NCBI GenBank assembly: GCA_964533935.1
Contig: CAZHOG010000006.1
Span: forward strand, 12,693 to 76,692
Length of the DNA: 64,000 bases
Reading direction: 5' to 3'
Source: RUG14121 sp964533935
GTDB taxonomy: Bacteria; Bacillota_I; Bacilli_A; RF39; UBA660
Part shown: positions 27,474 to 35,722 of the stretch, in pieces
Layout: the number at the start of each line of letters is the position of its first letter
How positions within the stretch are numbered: position 1 is the first letter of the stretch
The notes under the pieces: generated by a model
Databases searched by the model: none
What the model was told of the DNA's origin: nothing
The model's input: the letters and a program-made list of their open reading frames with translations, nothing else
Made by a program: the position numbers and the translations under genes

Positions 27474-27600
27474 AAAAAAACTTCTAAAAAATACATAGGG
27501 ACGAAATTGAAATTCCGCGGTTCCACCCTACTTATTCTTTAGAAGAATCACTTTTATTATATAGCTCCAGTTTTCCAGACCTTCATTGCTTGTATAAATC
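27474..27600 (-). promoter_or_regulatory. T-box leader (short Stem I), probably tRNA-Gly
   Basis: The minus strand carries AGGGTGGAACCGCGG (27529-27515), the T-box consensus, and a terminator hairpin ending at CTTCTAAAAAA...T-run around 27481. Only about 70 bases separate the predicted transcription start from the T-box, so Stem I is short: a five-pair hairpin TCTGG-AAAA-CTGGA preceded by GAAGGT. GGT would be a glycine specifier, fitting glyS two genes downstream. Specificity is inferred. Confidence 0.88.
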
Positions 27601-27602
27601 AT

Positions 27603-27631
27603 ATTATATACTATTTCTTTTAGTTTTTCAA
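27603..27631 (-). promoter_or_regulatory. Promoter of the T-box/LOG/glyS operon
   Basis: TTGAAA (27631-27626), 17-base spacer, TATAAT (27608-27603) on the minus strand, beginning right after the recO stop. It matches the housekeeping sigma consensus and fixes the leader start near 27597. Confidence 0.78.
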
Positions 27632-27632
27632 T

Positions 27633-28364
27633 TTATAAATTGTTTAAATTTTCAATAAACTTCTTACTTTTTAAATATAATCCAGTATATCTATCATAAT
27701 ATCTGTTTAAAAAATAATTAGTTTCTAACTTTGCATGTTCATCAATAGATATTTTAGTTATATTTTTAATATCAACATAATAATACATACGAAGTAATTT
27801 TATTGTTTTAGGACTAACAATTTTTTCGTTAGTGTGACAATTACTACAAATATAACCACCAGCATCACCATCTAATGTTAAAATATTAGTTTTATTTCCA
27901 CACAAAACGCATTCATCCAAATTTAAAGATATTCCTAAAAAATCTAAATATTTTATTTCGACAATATTAGTAATTATTAATGGATCTAAACCATTCTCTA
28001 TTTTTAATAATGATTCCATTAAAATATCATATATTTTTGCATCAAAAGCTTGTTTAGCAACTTGATGAGTTAATTCTACCAAATAATTAACATAAGCTAT
28101 TAACATAATATCCTGCCTTATATTAATAAATGAGTTTATTACATCAACATCTTTTAATATTGATAATTTATTTTCTTTATAATAAATGAAAAATTTAGCA
28201 TAAGTAAAAACCATAGTAACCGCTCTTAAATTACTTTTTAATGATTTGGCACCTTTGCACATTATACCAACAATACCTTTGTCCTTTGTTAAAACATTTA
28301 TTATTTTTGATGTTTCACCATAAGGCATTTCATTTAATATAATTCCTTCTATTTCAGTAATCAT
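27633..28364 (-). CDS. recO: DNA repair protein RecO
   Basis: A 243-residue RecO, mediator that loads RecA onto SSB-coated DNA. N-terminal OB fold (MITEIEGIILNEMPYGETSKI, with LTKDKGIVGIMCKGAKSLKS) and a C-terminal zinc finger Cys-x-x-Cys...Cys-x-x-Cys (ECVLCGNKTN, YICSNCHTN). recO next to the glycyl synthetase operon is a Bacillus arrangement. Confidence 0.93.
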   Translation of the reverse strand: MITEIEGIILNEMPYGETSKIINVLTKDKGIVGIMCKGAKSLKSNLRAVTMVFTYAKFFIYYKENKLSILKDVDVINSFINIRQDIMLIAYVNYLVELTHQVAKQAFDAKIYDILMESLLKIENGLDPLIITNIVEIKYLDFLGISLNLDECVLCGNKTNILTLDGDAGGYICSNCHTNEKIVSPKTIKLLRMYYYVDIKNITKISIDEHAKLETNYFLNRYYDRYTGLYLKSKKFIENLNNL

Positions 28365-28414
28365 GTTTATACCTAGCTTTCTAACATTTTATATTATACA
28401 CTATTTAACTCCAA

Positions 28415-28443
28415 AATAAAAAATTTACTTTCGTAAATTTTTA
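28415..28443 (-). terminator. Terminator of recA
   Basis: Hairpin AAATTTAC/GTAAATTT followed by a minus-strand T-run, starting at the recA stop. Confidence 0.85.
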
Positions 28444-29481
28444 TTTTTCCTCTGGAGTTTCTTCTACCATATTTTCGTTAGCTGAATCAAAATGAGCCCT
28501 AATTTTCTTTTCTAATTCTTCTTTTAATTCTTTATTACTCTTTAATAAAGCCTTAACATTTTCTTTACCTTGGCCAATCTTTTCACCATTATAAGCATAC
28601 CAAGCACCACTTTTATCAATAATGCTTAACTCTGTTGCTAAATCAACGATTTCACCTTCACGGCTTACTCCTTCTCCATACATAATATCTACACAAGCAG
28701 TTCTAAATGGAGGTGCTACTTTATTCTTTACAACTTTAATATTTGTTTTATTTCCAATTACTCTATCGCCTTGTTTTATTTGTTCACCACGTCTGATGTC
28801 TAATCTTATAGTTGCATAAAACTTTAATGCTCTTCCACCAGGTGTAGTTTCAGGATTACCAAACATTACTCCAACTTTTTCTCTTAATTGATTAATAAAA
28901 ATTGCTGTTGTTTTAGTTTTATTTATTGTACCTGATAATTTTCTTAAAGCTTGAGACATCAATCTTGCTTGAAGACCAACATGAGAATCACCCATTTCTC
29001 CTTCAATTTCTGCTTGAGGTACTAATGCTGCTACTGAATCTATTACAACAATACTAACTGCTTCACTTCTAACTAAAGCTTCACAAATTTCAAGAGCTTG
29101 TTCTCCAGTATCTGGTTGAGATAATAATAATTCATTAATATTTACTCCAAGATTTTTTGCATAAACAGGATCCAAAGCATGTTCAGCATCAATAAACGCT
29201 GCTCTTCCGCCTTTTTTTTGAACCTCTGCAATTGCTTGTAAAGCTATTGTTGTTTTACCAGAAGATTCTGGTCCATATATTTCTATTATTCTTCCTTTTG
29301 GGAAACCACCAACTCCTAAAGCTGCATCTAATGTTAATGATCCAGTTGAAGTAACATCTATTTCCATATGTTCGTTTCCACCAAGTTTCATAATTGCACC
29401 TTTACCAAATTGTTTTTCAATATCGGCCATTACTTGTTCTAAAACTTTATCTTTATCTTTTTCATCTTTAACTATTTTCAT
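28441..29481 (-). CDS. recA: Recombinase RecA
   Basis: A 346-residue RecA. Walker [10 protein letters not shown] is at 70-78, the MKLGG start block is at 31-35, and [26 protein letters not shown] and [22 protein letters not shown] (loop L2 region) are intact. It carries out strand exchange and activates LexA self-cleavage. ATG 29481 follows AGGAGG. Upstream is a full promoter and a LexA-type palindrome. Downstream of rodZ-pgsA as in Bacillus. Confidence 0.98.
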   Translation of the reverse strand: MKIVKDEKDKDKVLEQVMADIEKQFGKGAIMKLGGNEHMEIDVTSTGSLTLDAALGVGGFPKGRIIEIYGPESSGKTTIALQAIAEVQKKGGRAAFIDAEHALDPVYAKNLGVNINELLLSQPDTGEQALEICEALVRSEAVSIVVIDSVAALVPQAEIEGEMGDSHVGLQARLMSQALRKLSGTINKTKTTAIFINQLREKVGVMFGNPETTPGGRALKFYATIRLDIRRGEQIKQGDRVIGNKTNIKVVKNKVAPPFRTACVDIMYGEGVSREGEIVDLATELSIIDKSGAWYAYNGEKIGQGKENVKALLKSNKELKEELEKKIRAHFDSANENMVEETPEEK

Positions 29482-29517
29482 ATTTCCTCCTATGATATCT
29501 TTTATGAATACATTTAT

Positions 29518-29568
29518 ATTTTAATATATAATATTTTGTTTGTCAATCATTTTATAAAACATTTGTTT
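29518..29568 (-). promoter_or_regulatory. recA promoter with SOS-box-like palindrome
   Basis: On the minus strand: AAACAAATGTTT (29568-29557), then TTGACA (29546-29541), 17-base spacer and TAAAAT (29523-29518). The palindrome has AAAC-N4-GTTT form, close to the Bacillus LexA site GAAC-N4-GTTC, and the same 12 bases occur at the dinB promoter. Here it sits just upstream of the -35 box. Confidence 0.75.
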
Positions 29569-29586
29569 GTATTTGCTTTTTGTGCT

Positions 29587-29613
29587 AAAAAAAAGAATCT
29601 GCTAAGCAAATTC
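29587..29613 (-). terminator. Terminator of pgsA
   Basis: Hairpin GAATCTGC/GCAAATTC (eight positions, one mismatch or wobble) with an eight-T run on the minus strand. Confidence 0.82.
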
Positions 29614-29644
29614 ATTATTTTTAATGTATTTTAATATTCAAAAA

Positions 29645-30247
29645 TTATCTATCTTTAAATATTAAATCTTTTGCATTGTAATAATATTGGCATCCTGAGA
29701 ATACTGATAATACAGTTGCTAATAATACTAATATCATATCTAAATGGAATCCAAAGATTTCAAATGGTAAATTATAGAATAACATTAATGTTAACCCAAC
29801 CATCATACAAATAGTTTTTAATTTACCTGCTTTTGATGCAGCTACAACTTTACCTTTATTGCCTGATGCCATTTTAATAGAATCAACAAATGTATCTCTA
29901 GTAATAATTATAACTGGAATAGCTACTGATATAAATCCTTGATAAGCTAAGATAATTAATAATCCATTAACTAATATTTTATCAGCTATTGCATCCATTA
30001 CTTTTCCGAAATCAGTAACTAAATTTCTTTTTCTAGCAATATTTCCATCTAAGAAATCAGTTATTGATGCAACAAGAAATAATACTCCTGCGATTATATA
30101 TTTTAAATCAACTACTATTTTTCCTGCAATTGTAAATGTAGGAAAATTAATACCTAATTGATACCATGGCAACATTAATAAAATTAACATAGCAATAGCC
30201 ATAATAATTCTTCCTACAGTTAATTTATTTGGTAAATTCATTTTCAT
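29645..30247 (-). CDS. pgsA: CDP-diacylglycerol-glycerol-3-phosphate 3-phosphatidyltransferase
   Basis: A 200-residue integral membrane enzyme making phosphatidylglycerol phosphate. The CDP-alcohol phosphatidyltransferase motif D-G-x2-A-R-x8-G-x3-D-x3-D is complete (DGNIARKRNLVTDFGKVMDA followed by IAD), with 5-6 hydrophobic helices. It starts 5 bases after the rodZ stop following AAGGAG. The rodZ-pgsA-recA order matches Bacillus. Confidence 0.95.
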   Translation of the reverse strand: MKMNLPNKLTVGRIIMAIAMLILLMLPWYQLGINFPTFTIAGKIVVDLKYIIAGVLFLVASITDFLDGNIARKRNLVTDFGKVMDAIADKILVNGLLIILAYQGFISVAIPVIIITRDTFVDSIKMASGNKGKVVAASKAGKLKTICMMVGLTLMLFYNLPFEIFGFHLDMILVLLATVLSVFSGCQYYYNAKDLIFKDR

Positions 30248-30252
30248 TTTAA

Positions 30253-30729
30253 TTACTCCTTCACATAACTAATTTCACTAGTACTTACATTATTAACAGT
30301 AAGTTGTTTAATTGACCACATAAAAATTATAAAAATTAATATAATTAAAATTAAATAACTTATTACATAAATAGATTTATTATGTTTCTTTGTTTCCATA
30401 GTATATGGTGAAATTATTTTTTCTTCTTTTTGTTCTTCTTTTTCTTTTTCTTTTATTTGTTGTTCAATTTCTTTAATAGGAATTTTTGACGTATATTCAA
30501 ACATATAATCATTAAATTCATCTATAATCTTATTTTCATCTAAGCCTAAATATTTTGCATAATTTTTTAAATGTTCTTTTAATACAAAAATATCTTTAAA
30601 GCAACCAATATTTCCACTTTCAATATTAGAAAGAATTTCTTCTTTAATATTAATATCTTTACTTGCTTCTTCTAAACTTACCCCTGATGATTCTCTCGTA
30701 GTCATTAATAAACTACCTATCTCATCCAA
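30253..30729 (-). CDS. rodZ: RodZ-type helix-turn-helix membrane protein
   Basis: A 158-residue protein with an N-terminal HTH of the RodZ type (TTRESSGVSLEEASKDINI and KEEILSNIESGN), a charged Glu/Lys linker around residues 80-112 and one transmembrane helix at about 118-140. RodZ links MreB to the membrane during elongation. The extracellular end is only about 18 residues, shorter than in many RodZ. It starts at TTG (30729) after AAAGGAG. Its place before pgsA and recA supports the call. Confidence 0.85.
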   Translation of the reverse strand: MDEIGSLLMTTRESSGVSLEEASKDINIKEEILSNIESGNIGCFKDIFVLKEHLKNYAKYLGLDENKIIDEFNDYMFEYTSKIPIKEIEQQIKEKEKEEQKEEKIISPYTMETKKHNKSIYVISYLILIILIFIIFMWSIKQLTVNNVSTSEISYVKE

Positions 30730-30758
30730 GATTTTTCACTCCTTTAAAAATTAAAAAT

Positions 30759-31098
30759 AATATCTTATAAGCCATGTTCTGTACCCGTAAACGGGCGGCA
30801 AATATTTATCTATCATTGCTGATCTTCTGCATCAGTTCGATTCCTTAGCAAAAGTTCCCCTACCAAAATTTGGGTTTCTCACTCATGGGGTTTACCACGT
30901 TCCACTCTACTCGTTTCCAAGTAGTATCGTCTCTTTGGCACTTTTATACTTACTTTAACCATTTGAGGTTATTTCAGAGCCGTTAGTAAAACTACCTTAG
31001 GTTATTTATTCCCTAAGCATGAACATTACAATCATCACAGATTGTGTGAGCATGGACTTTCCTCTACATATAATTTATGCAGCATTTGCCCAGATATT
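30759..31098 (-). ncRNA. rnpB: RNase P RNA, Bacillus type (class B)
   Basis: About 340 nt on the minus strand. Conserved blocks match class B RNase P RNA: GTAGAGGAAAGTCCATGCTC near the 5' end, GAGTGGAACG then GGTAAACCCC, GAGAAACCCAAATTTTGGTAG and GGGGAAC, TTGCCGCC and ACAGAACATGGCTTA near the 3' end. AATATCT and AGATATT pair as helix P1 and set the ends. It is about 60 nt shorter than the Bacillus RNA. Its 5' end overlaps the gpsB stop; gpsB-rnpB order is as in Bacillus. It cuts the 5' leader from tRNA precursors. Confidence 0.96.
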
Positions 31099-31432
31099 AT
31101 TCATCTTTTCCGTATACAATTTTTTCTAATTGACTAATTCTTTTAAGAAGGTCAATGTTATTAGTACTTCTAATAGAATTATTATCTCCACTATCAGCTG
31201 CTTCAATAGTCATATGAAGTCTTCTTAACTCTTGTTTAAGTTTAATATTATCCTCAGTTAAATCCTTAATTTCTTTTTCTTGCTTTTTAATTATAGAATT
31301 AAATTCAGAATAATCACGGATTACCATATCTAAATATTTATCAACTTCTTGAGGTCTATAACCTCTTGCATCAACTTTGAATTCTTTTTCTAATATTTCA
31401 TTTGGTGTCAAAAATATCTTATCGTTATACAT
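31097..31432 (-). CDS. gpsB: Cell division adaptor GpsB
   Basis: A 111-residue DivIVA-like protein: ILEKEFKVDARGYRPQEVDKYLDMVIRDY is the membrane-binding and PBP-docking N-domain, followed by a coiled coil (KEIKDLTEDNIKLKQELRRLH) and a small C-terminal trimerisation segment (SIRSTNNIDLLKRISQLEKIVYG). GpsB moves PBP1 between septum and side wall. Position before rnpB supports this over DivIVA. Confidence 0.94.
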   Translation of the reverse strand: MYNDKIFLTPNEILEKEFKVDARGYRPQEVDKYLDMVIRDYSEFNSIIKKQEKEIKDLTEDNIKLKQELRRLHMTIEAADSGDNNSIRSTNNIDLLKRISQLEKIVYGKDE

Positions 31433-31463
31433 AAATTAATCACCTTCTTATATGTTTCATTAT

Positions 31464-31495
31464 ATAAATAAAGTGCCTATTTTGTCAATAGGCAC
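31464..31495 (-). terminator. Terminator of spoIIGA-sigE operon
   Basis: Nine-bp perfect inverted repeat GTGCCTATT/AATAGGCAC with a five-base loop followed by TTTATTTAT on the minus strand. Confidence 0.85.
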
Positions 31496-31509
31496 GCATT
31501 TAAAGATAA

Positions 31510-31620
31510 TTATTTAGGATTAGGTTTTTTGATATTTTTATCAATTATATTATTTTCTAATTTAATATTCGCTTCAGTTATTTTATCAATTAAATTTATA
31601 AAATAATGTTCTAAATTCAT
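31510..31620 (-). CDS. Small ORF after sigE
   Basis: A 36-codon frame from ATG 31620 to TAA 31510, beginning MNLEHYFINLIDKITEAN and ending KKPNPK. It starts 5 bases after the sigE stop and ends 15 bases before the operon terminator, so the space is fully used by it. The ribosome site is weak (AGTGTGATG, two-base gap). Amphipathic helical composition. No known family. Confidence 0.4.
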   Translation of the reverse strand: MNLEHYFINLIDKITEANIKLENNIIDKNIKKPNPK

Positions 31621-31624
31621 AACA

Positions 31625-32308
31625 TCACACTTTCATTATATTTTTTAAATTTTTAATTACTTTTTTCTCAATTCTAGAAATGTATGACTGACTAATACCT
31701 AATAATTCAGCAACCTCTTTTTGTGTATACTCTTTTGTATTATTTAAGCCATATCGCATAATCATAATTTGCTTATCTCGATCTTTTAAATTAGCTATTT
31801 CTTTTTTTAGTAACAATTTATCTATCTTATCTTCCAACTCTTTACCAACTAAATCATCCTCAGTTCCTAAAATATCTTCTAAATGCAATTCATTTCCTTC
31901 ATTGTCATAATTAAGGGCATCTTCAAAACTAATTTCTGATTTTCTTTTTTTATTCTTTCTTAAAAACATTAGTATTTCATTAGCAATACATCTGGATGCA
32001 TATGTTGCTAATTTTATATTCTTATCAATCTTGTATGTATTTATTCCTTTTATTAAACCAATTGAACCAATACTAACTAAATCATCTAAATCATAACCAG
32101 TATTTTCATATTTTTTAGCTAAAAAAACAACTAGTCTTAAATTATGTTCAATTAATTTATTTCTAGCAAATTCATCTCCTTTTTTAGAATCAATAATATA
32201 TTTTAATTCTTCTTCTTTTGATAAAGGTGGTGGTAATTTATCTGTACTTCCAATAAAGAAACATTCACAATACTTTTTTCTTAATTTTTCTATAATTTTT
32301 TTAAACAT
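31625..32308 (-). CDS. sigE: Sporulation sigma factor SigE (pro-sigma-E)
   Basis: A 227-residue sigma-70 family factor that runs the early mother-cell programme of sporulation. The block LPPPLSKEEE after a basic amphipathic N-terminus, NLRLVVFLAKKYENTGYDLDDL (region 2), LATYASRCIANEILMFLR and the final GISQSYISRIEKKVIKNL (region 4 HTH) match SigE closely. The N-terminal pro-segment before FFIGSTDKLPPP is about 16 residues, some ten shorter than in Bacillus. It overlaps the spoIIGA end by 8 bases. No sigG follows it. Confidence 0.95.
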   Translation of the reverse strand: MFKKIIEKLRKKYCECFFIGSTDKLPPPLSKEEELKYIIDSKKGDEFARNKLIEHNLRLVVFLAKKYENTGYDLDDLVSIGSIGLIKGINTYKIDKNIKLATYASRCIANEILMFLRKNKKRKSEISFEDALNYDNEGNELHLEDILGTEDDLVGKELEDKIDKLLLKKEIANLKDRDKQIMIMRYGLNNTKEYTQKEVAELLGISQSYISRIEKKVIKNLKNIMKV

Positions 32309-33065
32309 TTAATTCCTCCAATAATCTATAATTTAATATACAATCTATACCATCAATATTAATATTATCTTCACTCAAACCAATTAAATAATTCTTGTAT
32401 ATAGAATTATTTATTTCAATAGCAACTGGTTTAAAGCATTTTATTAAACCAGTATTATTTACGGTTTTATATGGTACATATATTGGACTTCTTATATCAA
32501 CCATATTACTAACTTTATTTTTATTAACTATAATTATTCCTTTATTTGTATATGGATCAATTAATTTATTTCCAGTATCAAGAAATGATGGCAACTCAAT
32601 ATATTTATTATTATTGAAATAGATTTTAGTTATATAATAATAATTATAATTGGATAGTCTTTTATTAAATATTTTTACTAATAAATTTGAAATAATTGGT
32701 ATGAATAAAAGTATTAGAATTATATAAAAATAATTATTAATTGAATTTTGTTTTATTATAAATAATATTCCTCCATATATTGTAGATATCATATAAAAAT
32801 ATATTAAATTAATGTTTAAATATTTTGAATCATGAAATCCAAAACATATTAGATTAATTATTATTGCTAATATTAATTTTAATAATATCAACATATATTT
32901 ATTTATATTTAGAAAAAGAAAAAAAATAGTTATACTTCCAATTAAACTTGAAAATAATAGTCTTTTCTTAGTAACATTTCTTTTTAATACTTTATTTAAA
33001 ATATCTAAAATATTATAATCCATCAAATAATTTATTATAAACACAATATCTAAATATATTTTCAT
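32301..33065 (-). CDS. spoIIGA: Sigma-E processing peptidase SpoIIGA
   Basis: A 254-residue membrane protease that activates pro-sigma-E. N-terminal residues 1-130 form about five hydrophobic helices (start MKIYLDIVFIINYLMDYNIL is typical). The C-terminal aspartic-protease half has the catalytic motif FLDTGNKLIDP with Asp163, preceded by YIELPS, and ends in CILNYRLLEE. Adjacent and coupled to its substrate gene sigE, the conserved pair of endospore formers. Confidence 0.93.
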   Translation of the reverse strand: MKIYLDIVFIINYLMDYNILDILNKVLKRNVTKKRLLFSSLIGSITIFFLFLNINKYMLILLKLILAIIINLICFGFHDSKYLNINLIYFYMISTIYGGILFIIKQNSINNYFYIILILLFIPIISNLLVKIFNKRLSNYNYYYITKIYFNNNKYIELPSFLDTGNKLIDPYTNKGIIIVNKNKVSNMVDIRSPIYVPYKTVNNTGLIKCFKPVAIEINNSIYKNYLIGLSEDNINIDGIDCILNYRLLEELNV

Positions 33066-33094
33066 AATATCACCAAGAATATAGTACTAAAAAT

Positions 33095-33128
33095 AAAATG
33101 AAAAAAATGTCAATTACTGACATTTTTT
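33095..33128 (-). terminator. Terminator of the Ig-repeat pilin-like gene
   Basis: Eleven-bp inverted repeat AAAAAATGTCA/TGACATTTTTT, five-base loop, overlapping the stop codon; T-run on the minus strand. Confidence 0.85.
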
Positions 33129-35640
33129 AAAAGTTTCCTGCTCCATTAAATGATTTACAATTATTAGCTCTATCGCAAACTGTTCCAACAACACCACTTG
33201 CCTCGTATGAAGCAGAATTTTGACAAAGTGTATCTGTAAAACTTGAACCATTTGTTGAAACATTTACATTATTCCATTGACCATGAGTTTGTACCTCAAT
33301 TGCACCACCCCAACTTATATAACGACTTTTTAAGCCACTTCCATAATCAGTATAAGAACATTTACGGTAATATGGTAAGATTGGATTTACAGCAGAACAA
33401 ATATTTCTAGTTGCTTCATCTTGATATACTTCTCTTTGAGTTGATAAATCTGAACAATATATTGAAGGTGGCGTTTTATCAATGTATACTCCAACTCCAC
33501 AATCTCGTGTATTTCCTGCTCTATCTCTTATTTGGATACTTGATGTTCTAATTTCATCAGAATAGTATCTACTAAATGATCCTTGTGAACATCCACTTAA
33601 ATTATCAGAACAATAAACAGTGATAGTCTGATCTGAATTTCTCCAATTATTATCAGATCCTTCGTTATTTGAACCACTACAGCTTGGTGCTGTTCTATCA
33701 ATATATGTATTTACAGAACAATTAGCTCTATTTCCTGCATTATCACTTATTTGAATATATGATGTAGCACTTTCTGATGAGAATGAACTAGCATAATAGC
33801 CTTGAGAACATCCACTATTTCCATCACTACAATATATTCCAATAGTTCGATTTGCATTTGCCCAACTAGTTGGTTCATTTACTTTTGATCCACAAATTGG
33901 AGCTGTATTATCTAAATAGAATGCATTGGATCTAGTTATTGCTGTATTCCCAACATTATCTTTAGCTAATATCCATAAATACCATATACCTGTTCCATTT
34001 GATTTTGAAATATTATTATAATTTGTAAATGTTTGATTTATTGATGATTCACTTTGTGTATTAGTACTTTGTGACCATAAATATCTTAGTGAATTTTGAT
34101 TAACTCCTGATTGACTATCAGCAACAGATACTATAGTACTTTGTGCTTTTTTATATGTAGTATTACCATTACTATTAAATGAAACTGTTGGAGGCGTATT
34201 ATCAATCTTTGTAACTGTTGCAGAACAACTTTGAATATTTCCAGCAGCATCCCTTACAGAAGCATAATAAGTATTATTTGCAGTAATATAATTTGAATTA
34301 TCAGATTTATAATTTGAATTATTCCAAGAATATGGGGTTGCATGAAGTCCTGAATGAGCATCAGATCCTAATACATACAATGTTGCACTTCTTACCCAAC
34401 CAGTAGGCATTCCAGAAATTGCACAAGTAGGTTTAGTATTATCTAATAAAAATCCTCCAGATACTTTTGATGTTTCATTGCCTGCATTATCTGAGGCAGT
34501 TGCCCAAACATAATATCTTCCTGTTAAATTATTTAATACAACTTTTTGATTATTACTAAAACTTTTATCAAAAGTTGGTTTTGAACTATTATTTGAACTA
34601 ATTGTATATTTCAAAGAGTCGTTATTTATTCCAGAATCACTATCTGTTGCACTAATAGTAGTTGATTGTTCTTTGGCATAAGTAGAATTATTATTAGGAT
34701 TAAATGAAATTGTTGGCTCACTACTATCTACATTTTTTATTATTGTTTGCACTTCATTTATATTACCAACATTATCCATAATACATATTTTTATTGTTTT
34801 AGAAGAAAAAGTTTCATTAAAAGTAAAAGATTTATCACTTATATAATCACTTTTATTTTTAGAACATTCAGCATTAGGATCATCGTATTTTATATATCCT
34901 TTTAATCCTGATTCAAAATCATAGGCATTTACTGAATATTTCTTGCTTGGACTCCAGCTTTCATTAGATGGTGATATTATTGAATTAGAATAAAATTCTG
35001 GAATTTTTTTATCTATCTTAACTCTAGTTTGACCTTCATACGAAACACCATCTGTTGCTATTATTTTTATTGTATAAATTTCTGAAAGTGAAGTATCATT
35101 ATTAATTTTAACTGGTAATTCCTGGCTTGAATTATCAATTTTTGTGCTTCCTTGATACCATTCAAATGATTGGATTTCTATACCATTTAATTCTATTTTT
35201 AATACAACATCAGTATTACTCCAAAAATTTGTTGTAGCAGTAACTTGCGTTCCATCATCCTTAAAAATAAGAATTCTAACTTTATCCTTATATTTATTTA
35301 AAGTAGTATTATCTTCTTCATTATTTTCATATATTTTTGCATATAAAAGTCCATTGTCATAAGATACTTTAATAATATCCCATAAATATGAATCTTTAAT
35401 ATCTTTTTCTTCTAAATATCCTTGTTTTATTAAATCATTTACATAAAAAGCTGTAATATTTGAATCTTCTGTATATTTTGTAGCTGCTTCTTTTATTAAT
35501 TCTTTGATGTTTTCATCATTTTTACCATTTATATTATCTCTTATTTTAAAAAATGTTGGTACTGCAATAGCAAGAATAACTGCCATAATAACAAGTACAC
35601 CCATTAATTCAACTAATGTAAAACCTCTTTTGTTATTCAT
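33127..35640 (-). CDS. Large pilin-like protein with Ig-type repeats
   Basis: An 837-residue exported protein. The N-terminus RGFTLVELMGVLVIMAVILA is a type IV prepilin signal (cut after Gly, Glu at +5) and the next 90 residues look like a pilin head (IKEAATKYTEDSN). After that come about six Ig-like units ending in D-x-x-G-N and then a D-x-T-x-P linker (DNAGNETSKVSGGFLLDNTK, DNVGNTAITRSNAFYLDNTA, DRAGNTRDCGVGVYIDKTP). The later units have paired cysteines (GCSQG, CSD) that suggest disulfides. It likely forms a surface stalk or adhesin using a pilus machine. No pilus assembly genes are in this window, but a second pilin-like gene is at 61357. ATG follows AGGTGATAGT. Confidence 0.82.
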   Translation of the reverse strand: MNNKRGFTLVELMGVLVIMAVILAIAVPTFFKIRDNINGKNDENIKELIKEAATKYTEDSNITAFYVNDLIKQGYLEEKDIKDSYLWDIIKVSYDNGLLYAKIYENNEEDNTTLNKYKDKVRILIFKDDGTQVTATTNFWSNTDVVLKIELNGIEIQSFEWYQGSTKIDNSSQELPVKINNDTSLSEIYTIKIIATDGVSYEGQTRVKIDKKIPEFYSNSIISPSNESWSPSKKYSVNAYDFESGLKGYIKYDDPNAECSKNKSDYISDKSFTFNETFSSKTIKICIMDNVGNINEVQTIIKNVDSSEPTISFNPNNNSTYAKEQSTTISATDSDSGINNDSLKYTISSNNSSKPTFDKSFSNNQKVVLNNLTGRYYVWATASDNAGNETSKVSGGFLLDNTKPTCAISGMPTGWVRSATLYVLGSDAHSGLHATPYSWNNSNYKSDNSNYITANNTYYASVRDAAGNIQSCSATVTKIDNTPPTVSFNSNGNTTYKKAQSTIVSVADSQSGVNQNSLRYLWSQSTNTQSESSINQTFTNYNNISKSNGTGIWYLWILAKDNVGNTAITRSNAFYLDNTAPICGSKVNEPTSWANANRTIGIYCSDGNSGCSQGYYASSFSSESATSYIQISDNAGNRANCSVNTYIDRTAPSCSGSNNEGSDNNWRNSDQTITVYCSDNLSGCSQGSFSRYYSDEIRTSSIQIRDRAGNTRDCGVGVYIDKTPPSIYCSDLSTQREVYQDEATRNICSAVNPILPYYRKCSYTDYGSGLKSRYISWGGAIEVQTHGQWNNVNVSTNGSSFTDTLCQNSASYEASGVVGTVCDRANNCKSFNGAGNF

Positions 35641-35684
35641 ACTATCACCTATAATAACATCTTAGCATTTTTTCACTTTTTGTC

Positions 35685-35722
35685 AATAAAAGACTTATTA
35701 ATAGTGTAATAAGTCTTTTATT
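35685..35722 (-). terminator. Terminator of dnaB-dnaI-hydA operon
   Basis: A 16-bp perfect inverted repeat AATAAAAGACTTATTA/TAATAAGTCTTTTATT with a six-base loop; it includes the hydrogenase stop codon. Confidence 0.85.
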
